Origin: Calliopum simillimum
Lineage: Eukaryota > Arthropoda > Insecta > Diptera > Lauxaniidae
NCBI GenBank assembly: GCA_951812925.1
Contig: OX638368.1
Span: 82,256,909 to 82,320,908, forward strand
Length of the DNA stretch: 64,000 bases
Reading direction: 5' to 3'
Both the position numbers and the translations under genes were made by a program. Positions 32,480 to 44,451 of this stretch are shown here, piece after piece (positions within the stretch are counted from its first letter, which is position 1; each line of letters begins with the position of its first letter). The notes under the pieces were generated by a model, which was not told where the DNA came from, made no database searches, and saw only the letters and a list, made by a program, of their open reading frames with translations.

Positions 32480-33640
32480 CCCAATTTGCAGTACAGTCCA
32501 AAAGATGGCTTGAAGTCAAAATTTCATCTCTTAGATATTTGCACCAAATGCTACTTGCATATTTATGTTTCTCAAGATGAACTGCAAAGTGGTTTGAGTG
32601 CACTTTTTAAGCCTAGGTACTTAATTCTGCTTTATTCAAGTCCTCTGGACAGAACTTAAGGGAATCGCCGCCAATCAGACCCATCTTCTTTTTCCAATAT
32701 CGTACCAAAAATTTCAGCATTATTTCTTAAATTTTTGTAATAAAAAGGTTAATTGAGTAAGTAAAGTGGGGAAAAATAAGTTTGAGCCTTATCGAAAAAT
32801 ATTCATTTATAAAATTGCAGATTTAAGATTGATGCGTTAACCCATTAATGGCCCATACGGTCATACAAAAATAAATTGTTGGTTTTATGCCGCTAATGGA
32901 CTTTACAATTGAAGTTGGTTTTTCTCTTAAGTATTTTACCCTCCGAAGTGGCCATTGTGTTTTATACCCATCACCTATTTCAACGCTTTTTATTGCTCAC
33001 TGAAGAAATCAGCAATGTTAATCATTGCTGCAGAAAATAAGTTTAGTCCTTTTCAATCCATTCTGTGTGGGTTTTGTCCACATTTGATTGATTTTAATAT
33101 TTTTGACTAATTTTTCAAAAATGTACCAAAAACATTAAGCTTTAAAATAAGGCGTGGCATAAAAAAAATCTATAAAAGAGCTAATAAATTGGCCTTTAAT
33201 ATCAAAAATATAAACCTTCGATTATTTACATATGGTTCACCGAAAAAATTGGCAAACATAAGCAATATTCGTGATTCGTTAACGCATCAAAGGTACAATA
33301 TGGGTTAAGTGGTAATTTATCTACAACGTATCTAACATATACTATGTTTGTTTTGGCGAGTACATAGTACAATTAATTACACTGTGAAACATTTTTGAGG
33401 TGATCGAATCCAAACAACGTTCTGGATGTTGTTCCTGAAAAAATATGATGTTACTAGCATAACTCTATTTGGGTTTTGTTAATTTGGCTAATTCGGATTT
33501 TATAGTACTTACTATACATCATCTGGTTAAGGCAACAACTACATAGACCTCTACATTTTTGATGTTTTGAGAAATACGCTTTACAAGTTTTTTGAAATCC
33601 AATTTTTGTATGGGATTTTTTACATAAAACTTTGAAAAAA
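32480..33640. other. no gene seen
   Basis: AT-rich DNA without recognisable features. Confidence 0.4.
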
Positions 33641-33775
33641 CCTACTTTTCGTCGTATATAATGAAACAACATAGTTTTCGTCCAAATAAGTTTGAAACAT
33701 CCTACTTTTCGTCCAAGAATTTATGAAAACCTGGTTTTCGTAGGACAAATGAATCATCCTACTTTTCGCCTCATG
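33641..33775. repeat. degenerate CCTACTTTTCGTC repeat
   Basis: Five spaced copies of CCTACTTTTCGTC or close variants (33640, 33670, 33700, 33730, 33760) at about 30-33 bp. This is an irregular minisatellite next to the palindrome. Confidence 0.6.
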
Positions 33776-34684
33776 CATCGATATGTCGTTCATTATAAAG
33801 CACGCCTGTCCTGTGGGTGATTTGAATAAAATTTTCGAGTACCCCATTTTTTTTACTGAATTCTGTTAAACATCGTATTTCGACATGTTTTCAATAAAAA
33901 ATTTCAAAATCCTTAGAGCACTTCGGAAATGATCGGCTAACGAACGATTTCCATGTTGCTTAAGCCGAAGCAAATAAGGATTATTCTAAAAAATAGTTCC
34001 AAATTAATTTTTTTTTCCGGAATTGTATTCACTAATGCATAAAAACTAACGTGTAAAAAGTACATTGCAAAATCGTATGCCCAAAAAAAGTTATTCAAGG
34101 TCTAAAGTTGCGAAAATAAATTTTTTTTTCAATTATTTCGCTTACGGCTGCAATTACGAAAAAATAGTGGCCGCCAGTTATTTACTGAGTCAACAGTTGT
34201 TTAGCTTTAATGATTAACTACGAAAAAGCCTCAACAATTTTTTTCTATTACTCATGGTTCAGGAGGTATGTCAATTTAAAAAGTTTTAAAACTTCGCGAT
34301 ATTTATATGTTGCACTTTTTAAATTGAGATAACTCCCGAACGGCTTATCGCACAAAAAAAGTAAAGTGTTTTCGCTCGATAAAAAGGAACGGGATCTTTT
34401 TTATTAACATTTACATGATCTACAAATAATACATTTTTTTACTTGAAAAAAAAAAAAAAAAAAAAAAATTGCCAAAAACGTAAAATTGCGACCATTCACG
34501 TTTTCAAAACTAATAAAAAATTCATAAAAACTAGACCAAAATTCTTCATACTTCTTTCTTTTTTTTTTAAGTAAAAAATTTAACGATAATTATTTCGTAT
34601 ATATGTATCAAATACTATTTGTAGATCATGTAAATTTTAATAAAATAGATCCTGTTTCTTTTTATCGAGCGAAAACAGCTCCAG

Positions 34685-35582
34685 GTGTACAACTTAAAAA
34701 CCGGAATTTTTTAGCGAAATTTGATGCTTTATTGTGGAAAAATGTTACAATATATTTTATTCAAAGTATTGTCCATTGGAAGCTACAACATTTCCCCATC
34801 TTTCAGGCAATTTATGAATTCCATCCCAAAAAAATTGCGCCGGCTTGGCGGCCAAAAATGAATCGAGCCAATTTTCGATATCTTGAACTTAAGTGAAGCA
34901 TATTCCTGATAGGGCATTCTGCATTGATCGGAACAAATGGTAATCTGATGGTGCAAGGTCTGGGCTATAAAGCGGGTGAGGCAAAATTTCCCATCCGTTG
35001 TTTTCCGTTGTTTTCCAGGTAATTTTTGACTAGGGCAGCAATATGTGGCCGAGCGTTATCGTGGTGGAAAATGATTGACTCATGTCTGGTCGCATACGTT
35101 GGCCGCTCTGCCTGGATTTTCCGCTTCAATTGGATCAATTGTTGACGATAGAATTGAGCATTAATGGTTTCGCCACCTGGCAACAGCTCATAATGGATCA
35201 CACCTAGCTGGTCCTGACCAGGACGTTCTTTGTCTTCCACATCAAAATAACCACTTTTAAACCACTCACGACAGCTTGATTCAGCTGGAGCATAGTCTCC
35301 ATAAACTTCTACAAGAATGCGATGACTTTCGGCAGCTGTTTTCTTTGCAAAAAAATGACCCACTAGAACCCCCCCGCAAATGCTGTCTTTTTCTCCAATT
35401 TTCGAAGTTATTCATTGTGAAAAATAATAATGATGCACACAAGATAAAATTGTTTTGTTGACTGATTTTGACAGCTGTCAAATGTACCTTCAAAATGACA
35501 TATATATAAAGTTCGAGCTTTCACGATATTTGTTAGTACGGACATCCACCGTCAAATTCCGGTTTTTAAGTTGTACACCCAA
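34685..35582 (-). mobile_element. mariner transposon, copy 2 (left end lost)
   Basis: The right end CACCCAA is followed by TA. The left end starts only at GGTGTACAACTTAAAAACCG, lacking TTGG. About 50 bp of the host palindrome, seen intact at about 59530-59580, are also gone. A deletion therefore removed the left tip together with host DNA. The copy keeps about 115 bp of 5' region (35369-35484) missing in copy 1. Confidence 0.88.
34757..35363 (-). pseudogene. mariner transposase with internal deletion
   Basis: The N-terminal part reads HFFAKKTAAESHRILVE, then GDYAPAESSCREWFKSGYFD and VEDKERPGQ. It then jumps to [35 protein letters not shown] and NYLENN. The helix-turn-helix, the linker and the first catalytic Asp are deleted. 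Copy 1 keeps these but lost part of what copy 2 retains. The C-terminal TAA after the SPDLAPSDY block is shared with copy 1. Confidence 0.88.
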
Positions 35583-36232
35583 TATCTCCTAAACCATAGG
35601 TCGTACGAAAAAAAATGTCGAGAATAGTTTATAGGAAATACAATTTTCTACAAACAAGTATATAATTACTTTTTTTGTGCGATAAGCCGTTCGAGAGTTA
35701 TCTCAATTTAAAAAGTGCAACATATAAATATCGCGAAGTTTTAAAACTTTTTAAATTGACATACCTCCTAAACCACGAGTAATAGAAAAAAAATTATCGA
35801 AGCTTTTTCGTAGTAAATCTTTAAGGCTAAACAACTGTTGACTCAGTAAATAACTGTCGACCACTATTTTTTCGTAATTGCAGCCGTAAGCGAAATAATT
35901 GAAAAAAATGTATTTTCGCAACTTTTGACCTTGAATAACTTTTTTTGGGCATACGATTTTGCAATGTACTTTTCACACATTAGTTTTTATGAATTAGTGA
36001 ATACAATTCCGGAAAAAAAAAGTTTATTTGGAACTATTTTTCAGAATTATCCTTATTTGCTTCGGCTAAAGCAACATTTAAATTGTTCGTTAGCCGATCA
36101 TTTCCGAAGTGCTCTAAGGATTTTGAAATTTTTTATTGAAAACATGTTGAAATACTATGTTAAACAGAATTCCGTAAAAAAAATGGGGTACTCGAAAATT
36201 TTATTCAAATCACCCACAGGACAGGCGTGAAT

Positions 36233-36420
36233 AGTGGTGCAAGTTCATTTAAAGACAAAAGTTATATCATTATATGAATTGGCTGGCATTTTGTTAGAAA
36301 TTAATGAAATTGGATTTTGTTTTCACAAAGAGCTTACTTAATAGTGTAGAATTTATAACATTAAGGTGCAAATACTATATTTGTCAAATAACCGATTAAT
36401 ATGCAAATAATGTGCATGAC
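36233..36420. repeat. fold-back family D fragment
   Basis: The phrases GACAAAAGTTATATCATTAT, TTGGCTGGCATTTTGTTAGA and GTCAAATAACCGATTAAT match the D element at 50183-50829. Confidence 0.6.
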
Positions 36421-36454
36421 AATACTTTACTATTGTCCCTATGTCATCATAAAA

Positions 36455-36545
36455 TCACGCAAAGAACAATTTTCTAGAACATCTTAACCTTGACCCCTTT
36501 TCCCAAAAACTATTTTGTAATGGGTTAAATCATTCTACAAAAATA
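36455..36545. repeat. short repeat shared with 9630-9790
   Basis: The blocks AACAATTTTCTAGAAC..CTTAACC and AATGGGTTAAATCATTCTAC, AAAAATATTC follow the order seen at 9630-9790. Confidence 0.55.
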
Positions 36546-36797
36546 TTCGTTTGTCTTGTAAACATCAGAAAAGTCTATTACTAGAAGTGAATAAAATTTC
36601 GAAGTCTTAACAACCAGAGAAAGACTATATAAAAAAGCCAAGGTTCCGAAAAATATAAAGAAAGTTGAACAGTGGCTGATATCGAGCCCTAACCGCCAAA
36701 AAGACTTAGCCGACATGATTTCAGATCTCCGTTTTTTGATAGAAATCGATAACTCGCATCAATACGCATCTTCTCTTCAAATTTCATAACTGTAAAA

Positions 36798-36969
36798 TAG
36801 TGGCGGATCCAGCATTGTCAAGAGGGAGGGCCGATTGACTACATTTCTACATAATAACAGAATGTTTTTAGAATCTTTACATGCAACTTTAAAAAAAATG
36901 TAGTCACTTGGCTTGAGAGGGGGGGGGCCGATCAGCCCCTTCGCCCCCCCCCCCTTGGATTCGCCACTG
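36798..36969. mobile_element. 172-bp hAT MITE
   Basis: The ends TAGTGGCGGATCCA and TGGATTCGCCACTG are inverse. The 8-bp duplication CTGTAAAA is perfect (36790-36797 and 36970-36977). The inside has runs of G (36909-36917) and C (36946-36955). Size, ends and duplication length fit a hAT-derived MITE. Confidence 0.88.
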
Positions 36970-36984
36970 CTGTAAAAAGTACCA

Positions 36985-38335
36985 TTACCCAGTTATATCG
37001 AAAGCAGTTTTTAATTTTGCACTACAATGTATGCAAAGGAAATTAAAGTATTTTTGGGGGCGGTTAAGGCTCGATATGTAGTATTGAAAAGCTCAGAAAA
37101 TTTATTGAAAAGTAAAATGAAAACTTAAAAGTACATATGGAAAACAATCAAAAAAAGTGTCGAATAGTTTCGGAAAACATCGAATAATTCGTTATAAGTT
37201 CAAAAGTATCGAATAGTAATTAAGAATATTTTTGTTTCACTGATCTTGTGTACGATTGGGCTTATGAATTTTTAAAATGGTTCTGCTTATGACAGCTCTG
37301 ATACCTGTACTTTATATACACACATATATGAAAACAGTATTGCTCTGTTACTGCTACAAACAATTTTTGAACTGCATTAAAAAGTACGAGTACCAACAAA
37401 TAAACGTTAGCTATTTGGCCAAGTTAGTTCGGTCGGCTGCTGCTGCTCCTGCAATCGAACGGCGGTGTTTGGACTGACGGTAAGTTGTTTCATTGATTTC
37501 GTGATGCACTTTAATGAAATGAAATCTGATAGTTTCACAGCGGCTGGCTGCAGCAATGACGGCGTCATTGGACTTTGGCAATACAGTTTCAACCAGCAGC
37601 AGCAATTGCTGTTGTTGGAGCTGCGCGCAAATTATTATCAGCATTTATTTGCAGCAATATTAAATTTCTCATCACGCCCTCCAGGAGAGGTAGCAGCAAT
37701 GCAACAGCATACGTTTCTACATCGACTGCAATGGCGATCAAATAATTAAAAGTTGCTGCTGCTGCTGCTGAGCTGAACAAATTCATTTTAGTTTTGTGCC
37801 AAAAAAAAAACCATTAAAAATGTTCACGGAAATTGCACGTTTTGTAGAAATTAAATGACTGGAATGGGGAGTAAAAAAGGGTGCCGGTTTGTCCCAAATG
37901 ACGATAATAAATTATTTTAAAGTTTACTTGGTAGATAAAAAAATAGTTGTGTAATTTAAAGTGACCCATATATTTAGCTTGCTGGACTGAATTGACATGC
38001 ACATTTCGATACACCGGTTTTAAGGCTCATACCCAACTCTCGAGTTTTGATATACCCAATTTTCATTATACCGAAGAGCCTATGACATTAATCAGCAAGA
38101 TATTAAGACATCCTGGATCATATTACTCGAATCTTAGTGAACTTTTCTTTATACTTAATAGCTTTGTGAAACTTCTCAGTAGTTCCTTAGAAGTTCCTGA
38201 ACCCATCAATGAACCCATCTTACAGCATATTTTTATACACTGTGCAATCGTTAAGGTTTCAAATTTTCTGGAAGGTGAAAGAGGAGGCCTAGACTTAAAT
38301 GTACTCCTGAGGAATAGTAGGACTCCTGAGGAGTA
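36985..38335. other. unique stretch; weak open frames
   Basis: CAG/CTG and CAA triplets at 37430-37770. A 114-codon plus frame at 37992-38336 has no domain that I know and ends in a small local duplication (ACTCCTGAGGAATAGTAGG twice, 38303-38340). I cannot support a gene. Confidence 0.4.
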
Positions 38336-39130
38336 GTAGGGTTAAAACTGATTTTCTAACTTGTTTAGAAAAAAAAAAATTTTTTTAGGGCACCCTAACA
38401 TTTTAGAGAAATTTTTTTTGTTAAAAAACTTTTAGCTAATTGTATGAGTTTTCTACAAATGCATTTGGTTTATAGAGTTTAAAAGGATTTAGCAAATGTA
38501 TGGACCCTTTAAACTTGATACTTATTTTCCACTTTTTGACTTTGGCGGGTATTTTAGTATGAAAAAGGTCTTAATAACACAAGCTTTTATAATTTTTTTG
38601 GAGTCCCCTTTAAATTTCTTTTAACTCGGTAGCACATTTGTTACATCAGTTTTTTTCATTTGAGGTCAGAAAAAAAATACTTTTCTATGTAATAGCACCC
38701 AAATAAGTCACATCCGTTGCGCTGCATATAATGTGCACGCTCCACTTTATCTTGCAGAGCCTTCAAACGAAAAGTAAAAAGTATTTTTTTCCGAACCCAA
38801 ATTGAAAAACTGTTATAATAATTGTACTACCGAATAAAAGGATATTAAACGAAAATTCAAAAAAAAAAAAAAAAATTATAAAAAAAATTATTTTCCATAC
38901 TTAAATCGCGGCCATAGTCAAAAAATAGGTAAAAAAAATTTAAAAAACCAATTTTAAAGGTTCAGAACTTTGCGTAATTCTTTTAAATTCTATAAGCTGT
39001 ATACATTCTTAGAAAGCAGATACTATTAGCTAAAAGTTTCCCATAAAAAAGTTTTCTCTTAAGCTTTAGGGAGACCCAAGAAATTTTTTTTTTTTGTAAA
39101 ACAAGTCAGAAGGTCAGTTTGAACTCCCCA
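38336..39130. repeat. 0.8-kb fold-back element
   Basis: The outer words AACTGATTTTCTAACTTG (left) and CAAGTCAGAAGGTCAGTT (right) are mirror images. The mirror relation continues through GGGCACCCTAA / TTAGGGAGACCC, TTTTAGCTAAT / ATTAGCTAAAAG and the inner AAAAATACTTTTC / AAAGTATTTTT. The centre (38700-38760) is slightly GC-richer. It is diverged, so an old element. No frame. Confidence 0.75.
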
Positions 39131-40640
39131 ACCATATCAATTACACCCTATATAATATGAATATCTCAAAGCCCGGAGAAAAAAACTCTCTGTGGAACAC
39201 AAAAATCTTTTGCATCTATTTGATAACTGTGGGCCTGTGAAAATTTTTGTTCATAATTTTTGCAGCATTTCATGATTATTCTGGAACTATTCAATTCTAA
39301 AACAAAAAAAAATTTAAAACATGCGCACATACAAACAGGTTGAGGACATTTATACAACGCGCAATTAAAAAATAAACAAATGTCCTTATAACCCTAAAAC
39401 AACATGTTGTACATTAAAAAAATTGAATAAAAAAACAATGCACTTGCGCAACTGATCAAATTTTCATGCGAAACTATCACATGCTCAAATTATAAGCACA
39501 ACAGCAACAACAACAAATAAAAAAAATAATCCAAGAACCTGCATTAGAAAAGAAAATCAACCACGAAGCCAATCATTTTCAAATAAAATTTCCACTTGTT
39601 TCCTATGCGCACTGTGTAACTGATACATTCGGTGACTGACTATCAAACACTTAACGCCTCATTTAACACCCCTTTTGCGGTGTGACAATAAAAAAAAGAA
39701 AAAAAAAAAAAACTTACGACTTCCATGCTCTGCATATGCGCACAATCCCAGTACCCTATTTTTTTCTCCGCCTTTCGGATTTGAGTTTTAATCAAATTAA
39801 CAATGGCATTAATTAAAGGAATAAGAGGGATGAGAAACAGCAAAGTAAGTAGATCATGGACAGAAGGGTGGGTTCCAGCCTCCACAATAGCTTAAGCCCA
39901 TAAAGCCAGATACCGCTAATGAAGCGAACAAACATCATGTTCAATAATCGATTTGGAAAATGCGGCAGGCTACTGTGACTTAACCACAAAATCCATAAAT
40001 GCAATGTGTCTGCGGTTGCGGTTGTGTCTTGCTGCAGCAACAAGTTCCAAGTGAATAAGTTTTATTGATTTGTGTACTTGCGCCATGGCTTTGTGTAGGC
40101 AATTGAACACAATTTCAGTTTTTGTAAACATTTTTGACAAATCTTAGTTAAAGCAGTCAAATACAAGACTAAAAAATCAACGTGAGACTAACAACAGAAT
40201 AACTTAATTAACTTAAATCTGTCGTTTCAAAAACCTCGTAATTATCTTTTTACGGGAATCAATAAAACTGTTTTATTCAAAAATAAACGAGTTTTAAAAA
40301 ACTTTTCTAACAGATTGGAATGTCAAAAAATATTCACGATTTATCAATATCTATAATGAAAGAAACATGAAAAACTGTTCTTGACTCATGTTGTTTTAGC
40401 ATGAAACTGTGGTAAAGGTATACAACTCAAACGAAATATTTTCATATTCTAATGTCTTTAGAGTATGCAGAAACCGCTGAAGCCAATGACTTAACTTGTT
40501 TTACCAACGGAACGATATTATGGACGGAGAGCTGAGCGCGAAAAAATGGAAAAACTCGGTGTAGTGGAAATTTATATGGGAATCGATAACTTAGGACTTG
40601 TTTATTACGAGTCCATCAGCCTGTCGTCCTAAATCTGTTG
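39131..40640. other. no gene seen
   Basis: AT-rich with CAA triplets at 39500-39520. Nothing supported. Confidence 0.4.
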
Positions 40641-40654
40641 CCTAAGTGTGATGC

Positions 40655-41514
40655 TTCATTTCATTTCTTTCATTTCATTTCATTTCATTTCATTTCATTT
40701 CATTTCATTTCATTTTATTTCATTTCATTTCATTTCATTTCATTTCATTTCATTTCATTTCATTTCATTTCATTTCATTTCATTTCATTTCATTTCATTT
40801 CATTTCATTTCATTTCATTTCATTTCATTTCATTTCATTTCATTTCATTTCATTTCATTTCATTTCATTTCATTTCATTTCATTTCATTTCATTTCATTT
40901 CATTTCATTTCATTTCATTTCATTTCATTTCATTTCATTTCATTTCATTTCATTTCATTTCATTTCATTTCATTTCATTTCATTTCATTTCATTTCATTT
41001 CATTTCATTTCATTTCATTTCATTTCATTTCATTTCATTTCATTTCATTTCATTTCATTTCATTTCATTTCATTTCATTTCATTTCATTTCATTTCATTT
41101 CATTTCATTTCATTTCATTTCATTTCATTTCATTTCATTTCATTTCATTTCATTTCATTTCATTTCATTTCATTTCATTTCATTTCATTTCATTTCATTT
41201 CATTTCATTTCATTTCATTTCATTTCATTTCATTTCATTTCATTTCATTTCATTTCATTTCATTTCATTTCATTTCATTTCATTTCATTTCATTTCATTT
41301 CATTTCATTTCATTTCATTTCATTTCATTTCATTTCATTTCATTTCATTTCATTTCATTTCATTTCATTTCATTTCATTTCATTTCATTTCATTTCATTT
41401 CATTTCATTTCATTTCATTTCATTTCATTTCATTTCATTTCATTTCATTTCATTTCATTTCATTTCATTTCATTTCATTTCATTTCATTTCATTTCATTT
41501 CATTTCATTTCATT
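40655..41514. repeat. very long (ATTTC)n pentanucleotide array
   Basis: About 170 tandem ATTTC units with one early TCTTTC slip (near 40667) and one CATTTTATTTC variant (near 40714). From about 40720 to 41513 it is uninterrupted. Frames of 300 and 316 codons over it encode only (FHFIS)n and are artefacts. Assembly across 860 bp of pure repeat may have fixed an arbitrary length. Confidence 0.97.
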
Positions 41515-42284
41515 CATGTACCAAGGACCATTATATATAATATTTTTCTTGCATTTGATACTTCCAAGGGTTTCTGTTTGGAAATATATATTTTTTGACG
41601 AAATACCCTACTGTATAGCACTTAAGTTTTAGTGTGCAGTTTTATGATACATACTAAGCTACAAGAGAGAGATCACCTAACTTTGCAGTAAGCCAGGGGG
41701 TGCATTTTGTTTGGATAAGGCCATGCGTTGTTTAATTCAATGCTCATCATTGTCATCATCATCAGCAATATCCTTTTGAATGTCGTCTAATGCTGCTCTT
41801 CGCTCGAGTGGTTTCAAGTTTGGTTTGATTTTGATTGTGTTTAATTTTTTGATTTCTATATGAAAGTAACCCCTGATGCAGTTGTTTTTTATTTTATTTT
41901 TATACTTGCGCTGTGGTGCTGCGCAAGTGTTTTTATGGCGCATGTTGCACCCGTATGATTGCTTGGATTTATAAAAAAAAACCAAAAATGTGTTTCTAAT
42001 TTTTCTAACCTAACACTTGTTCAAAAATTCGGTGACACTTGTTTAGGTAACATTTGAATGACAGTTGCAGGGGTGCTTTTGCAGCCTTAAAAAATATATG
42101 TGACGCAGTCTACCAAAACCATTTTAATAAAGCCCAATCTATGGCAAAATTTTATGTTTTCGTTTTTTTTTTTGCATCAAACGTAACTCTAGATTAACTT
42201 CGAAGTATTTTGCGCGGAATGCTAATCGCAATATAGAATGAGAACTAAGTAATTTTTCGGAACTTTAACGAACTTTCAGTTCAA
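41515..42284. other. no gene seen
   Basis: Includes a CATCATCATCAGC run at 41755 and otherwise unremarkable DNA. Confidence 0.4.
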
Positions 42285-42685
42285 CGCAGAGAAGAAGTGT
42301 GCCAGGCATAGAAAAGTACGATAATTCGATGACATTTGTTACACTGCCTCCGTTTTCAAAGTTAGCTCGTGGAATCGAAATCGGATAAGGGAGACGCCTA
42401 CCGCTTATTCAAAACGCAATATTAAGAGCATGTTTTGCGAAAACGCCACCAATACTAGAGATAGTTAGTACAAGCTTTGAGCAAAAATTAGATGACTTCG
42501 GGCAAGAGGATAATCCAACCGATTTTCACTTAGACACTAAGGATAGTAAATGCAACCTCTGACAAGAAACTTGGTTGAATCGAACAAGAAAGCGTGAAAC
42601 CTCCCATACAAGCAAAATTTTCAAAATGCTACAGTGTATGTAGGGTGTTTAATTTTTACCCAAGCCAATGTTAAGACTCAAAATG
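42285..42685. repeat. dispersed repeat P, copy 2
   Basis: The order GCAGAGAAGAAGTGTGCCAG, ATAATTCGATGACATTTGTT, CACTGCCTCCG, GATAATCCAACC follows 28023-28500. The (TGTC)n part is missing. Confidence 0.6.
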
Positions 42686-42709
42686 CTATAGTATTTTGAC
42701 ATTTATAAA

Positions 42710-44057
42710 AGGACTGCCCCAGAAAAATTTGATACTTTTATTGCTTAAGATTATGATTTACCTAATGATCGTGCAGGTCAAAGTTTGGGTGCTATTTTTT
42801 CTATATAGTATGACGATTACAAAAATATATAACACTTGGTAAAAAAACTTCAAACGATAAAGATGTCTAGCAATCAAGAAAAAAGCGCAAACTCATTTTG
42901 AACACTTACCTGCAAAAACCAGAATTCAAAATATTCAGCCATAACTAAAAAAACAGGTGCATCAAAAATCACTGTCCAAAGGGTTATTTCGAATTATATT
43001 TAGAAAGGGTCAACTTATTACGCGGAAAAAGGGTTCAGGTAGAAAAGCCAGTATAGACCCACAGTTGGTGAAAAAGGTGAAACGCCTTTTTAAGCAGAAT
43101 CCTAACACTTCAGAACGAGATATGGCTGCCAGAGCAGGAACCTCAAAATCTTCTATAAACAGACTAAAGAAAAAACTTAAGCTAAAGACCTACAGAGTTC
43201 AAAAAGTACCAGACCGTTCCCATGAAAAGCAGTTAGAGGCTCAAAAGCGAGCTCGAAAATTATATGTGGGTGACATGACTAAATTTGACTGCTGCATAAC
43301 GGACGATGAAACATACGTTAAGGCAGATTTTAAACAGCTACCAGGAAACGAATTTTATACCTGTTCGGAGAAGGAGCAGGTACAGAGCAAATTTAAAGAG
43401 AAGAAAATTACAAAATTTCCCAAGCAGTATATGGTTTGGCAGGCCATATGCACTTGCGGTCTGAGAAGCAGTTTTTTTGTAACACAGGGCACCATTAACT
43501 CGAAAATTTATATTGATATTGATGAATGCCTTCAAAAACGTTTTTTGCCATTTATTCGTGAGCATGAAGGTACTGTAATGTTCTGGCCTGATTGAGCAAC
43601 CTCTCACTACTCTAGAGCCACCATAGAATGGTACAATAGCAATAATGTAAATTTTGTTCCCAAAAATGCGAATCCATCTAACTGCCCAGAGCTTCGACCT
43701 ATTGAGAGATATTGGGCTCTAGTGAAATCTGAACTTCGGAAAGGTAAAAGTGCTGCAAAAATTTAAAAGATTTCAAAAATAAGTGGTGCAGGTCGTACGG
43801 TACTGTCGAGGAAACGACTGTACAAAATTTAATTAAGGGTCTTAAGAAAAAAGTAAAATATTTTCATATAAAATAAATATTTGTTAATGGTGTCAGGTTA
43901 TTTATGTTCGTTTTTTTTGGCCAAAATGGGGATTATGTCCGGTAACCGTTTTATTTACTACTCATACATAAATAAAAAAAACAATATTTAGAAAAAATTC
44001 ATTTCGTATTTTTTTATTGATGAAAAACAAAGTATCAAATTTTTCTGGGGCAGTCCT
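42710..44057 (+). mobile_element. ITmD37E-type Tc1/mariner transposon
   Basis: Inverted ends: AGGACTGCCCCAGAAAAATT, TGATACTTT on the left and AAAGTATCAAATTTTTCTGG, GGCAGTCCT on the right. TA follows on the right (44058-44059) and has decayed to AA on the left. It is 1.35 kb long with one transposase gene (42863-43876), now broken. It is inserted next to dispersed repeat P. Confidence 0.92.
42863..43876 (+). pseudogene. DD37E transposase, nearly full length, inactivated
   Basis: A start at 42863 reads MSSNQEK. A frame break follows, and ITKKTGASKITVQRVISNYI gives the first helix-turn-helix. After another break the long frame 42957-43595 gives the second HTH (NTSERDMAARAGTSKSSINR), the first catalytic Asp in CCITDDETYVKADF, the VWQAICTCGLRSS block, LQKRFLPFIREHEGTVMFWP and Asp. 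A TGA replaces the next residue, then SHYSRATIEW and NCPELRPIERYWA follow. I count 37 residues from the second Asp to the last Glu, the ITmD37E signature. A further shift after 43765 precedes the C-terminal WCRSYGTVEETTVQNLIKGL. Damage is limited, so loss of function is fairly recent. Confidence 0.9.
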
Positions 44058-44451
44058 TAGTAGGACCAACAACTGAAGGCAAGAATGGTTTGGTCAGACC
44101 ATGTCATTAGTACATATCTACATACTTATAAGACTGAATAAAAAGAAAAAAAATTTGGAAACTCTCAAAATCTTTAAATCAAATGCTAAGTCAGGTTCCA
44201 ACTTGGTTAACTATCTTCATGTTGAATTTCTAACCAGATGTTGAGGACATCGAAATGCAAGGGTCACTAATGCGCAAGCCGTCAACGACAGTCTGCTGTC
44301 AAACATTGGAACAGAGCTCTCAAGGTTGATGGAAGTGTGAACAACTGAAGACATTATAGAAACGATCGAATTCAGGAAATATTGAAGAGATTTTATGCCA
44401 CTATTGCGCTATAGAGGAGTTTTGTGGATCCCTTATGATTTGAGAGTTGAT

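Larger units (their letters stand above)
33801..36229. mobile_element. palindromic element C, copy 1 (holds a mariner)
   Basis: The ends are CACGCCTGTCCTGTGGGTGA at 33801 and its inverse ending 36229. The arms of about 0.6-0.8 kb are mirror images (for example GTGCTCTAAGGATTTTGAAA against its inverse, GGGCATACGATTTTGCAA on both sides). The centre has AT-rich hairpins and a mariner at 34685-35582. The second copy is at 58427-60234. Frames such as 35925-36230 are arm read-through. Confidence 0.9.

Noticed and set aside
37992..38336. 114-codon plus-strand frame
   Set aside because: No recognisable domain or supporting splice or start context; length is possible by chance in 64 kb.
40638..41598. 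Open frames of 300 and 316 codons
   Set aside because: They translate only the ATTTC pentanucleotide array.
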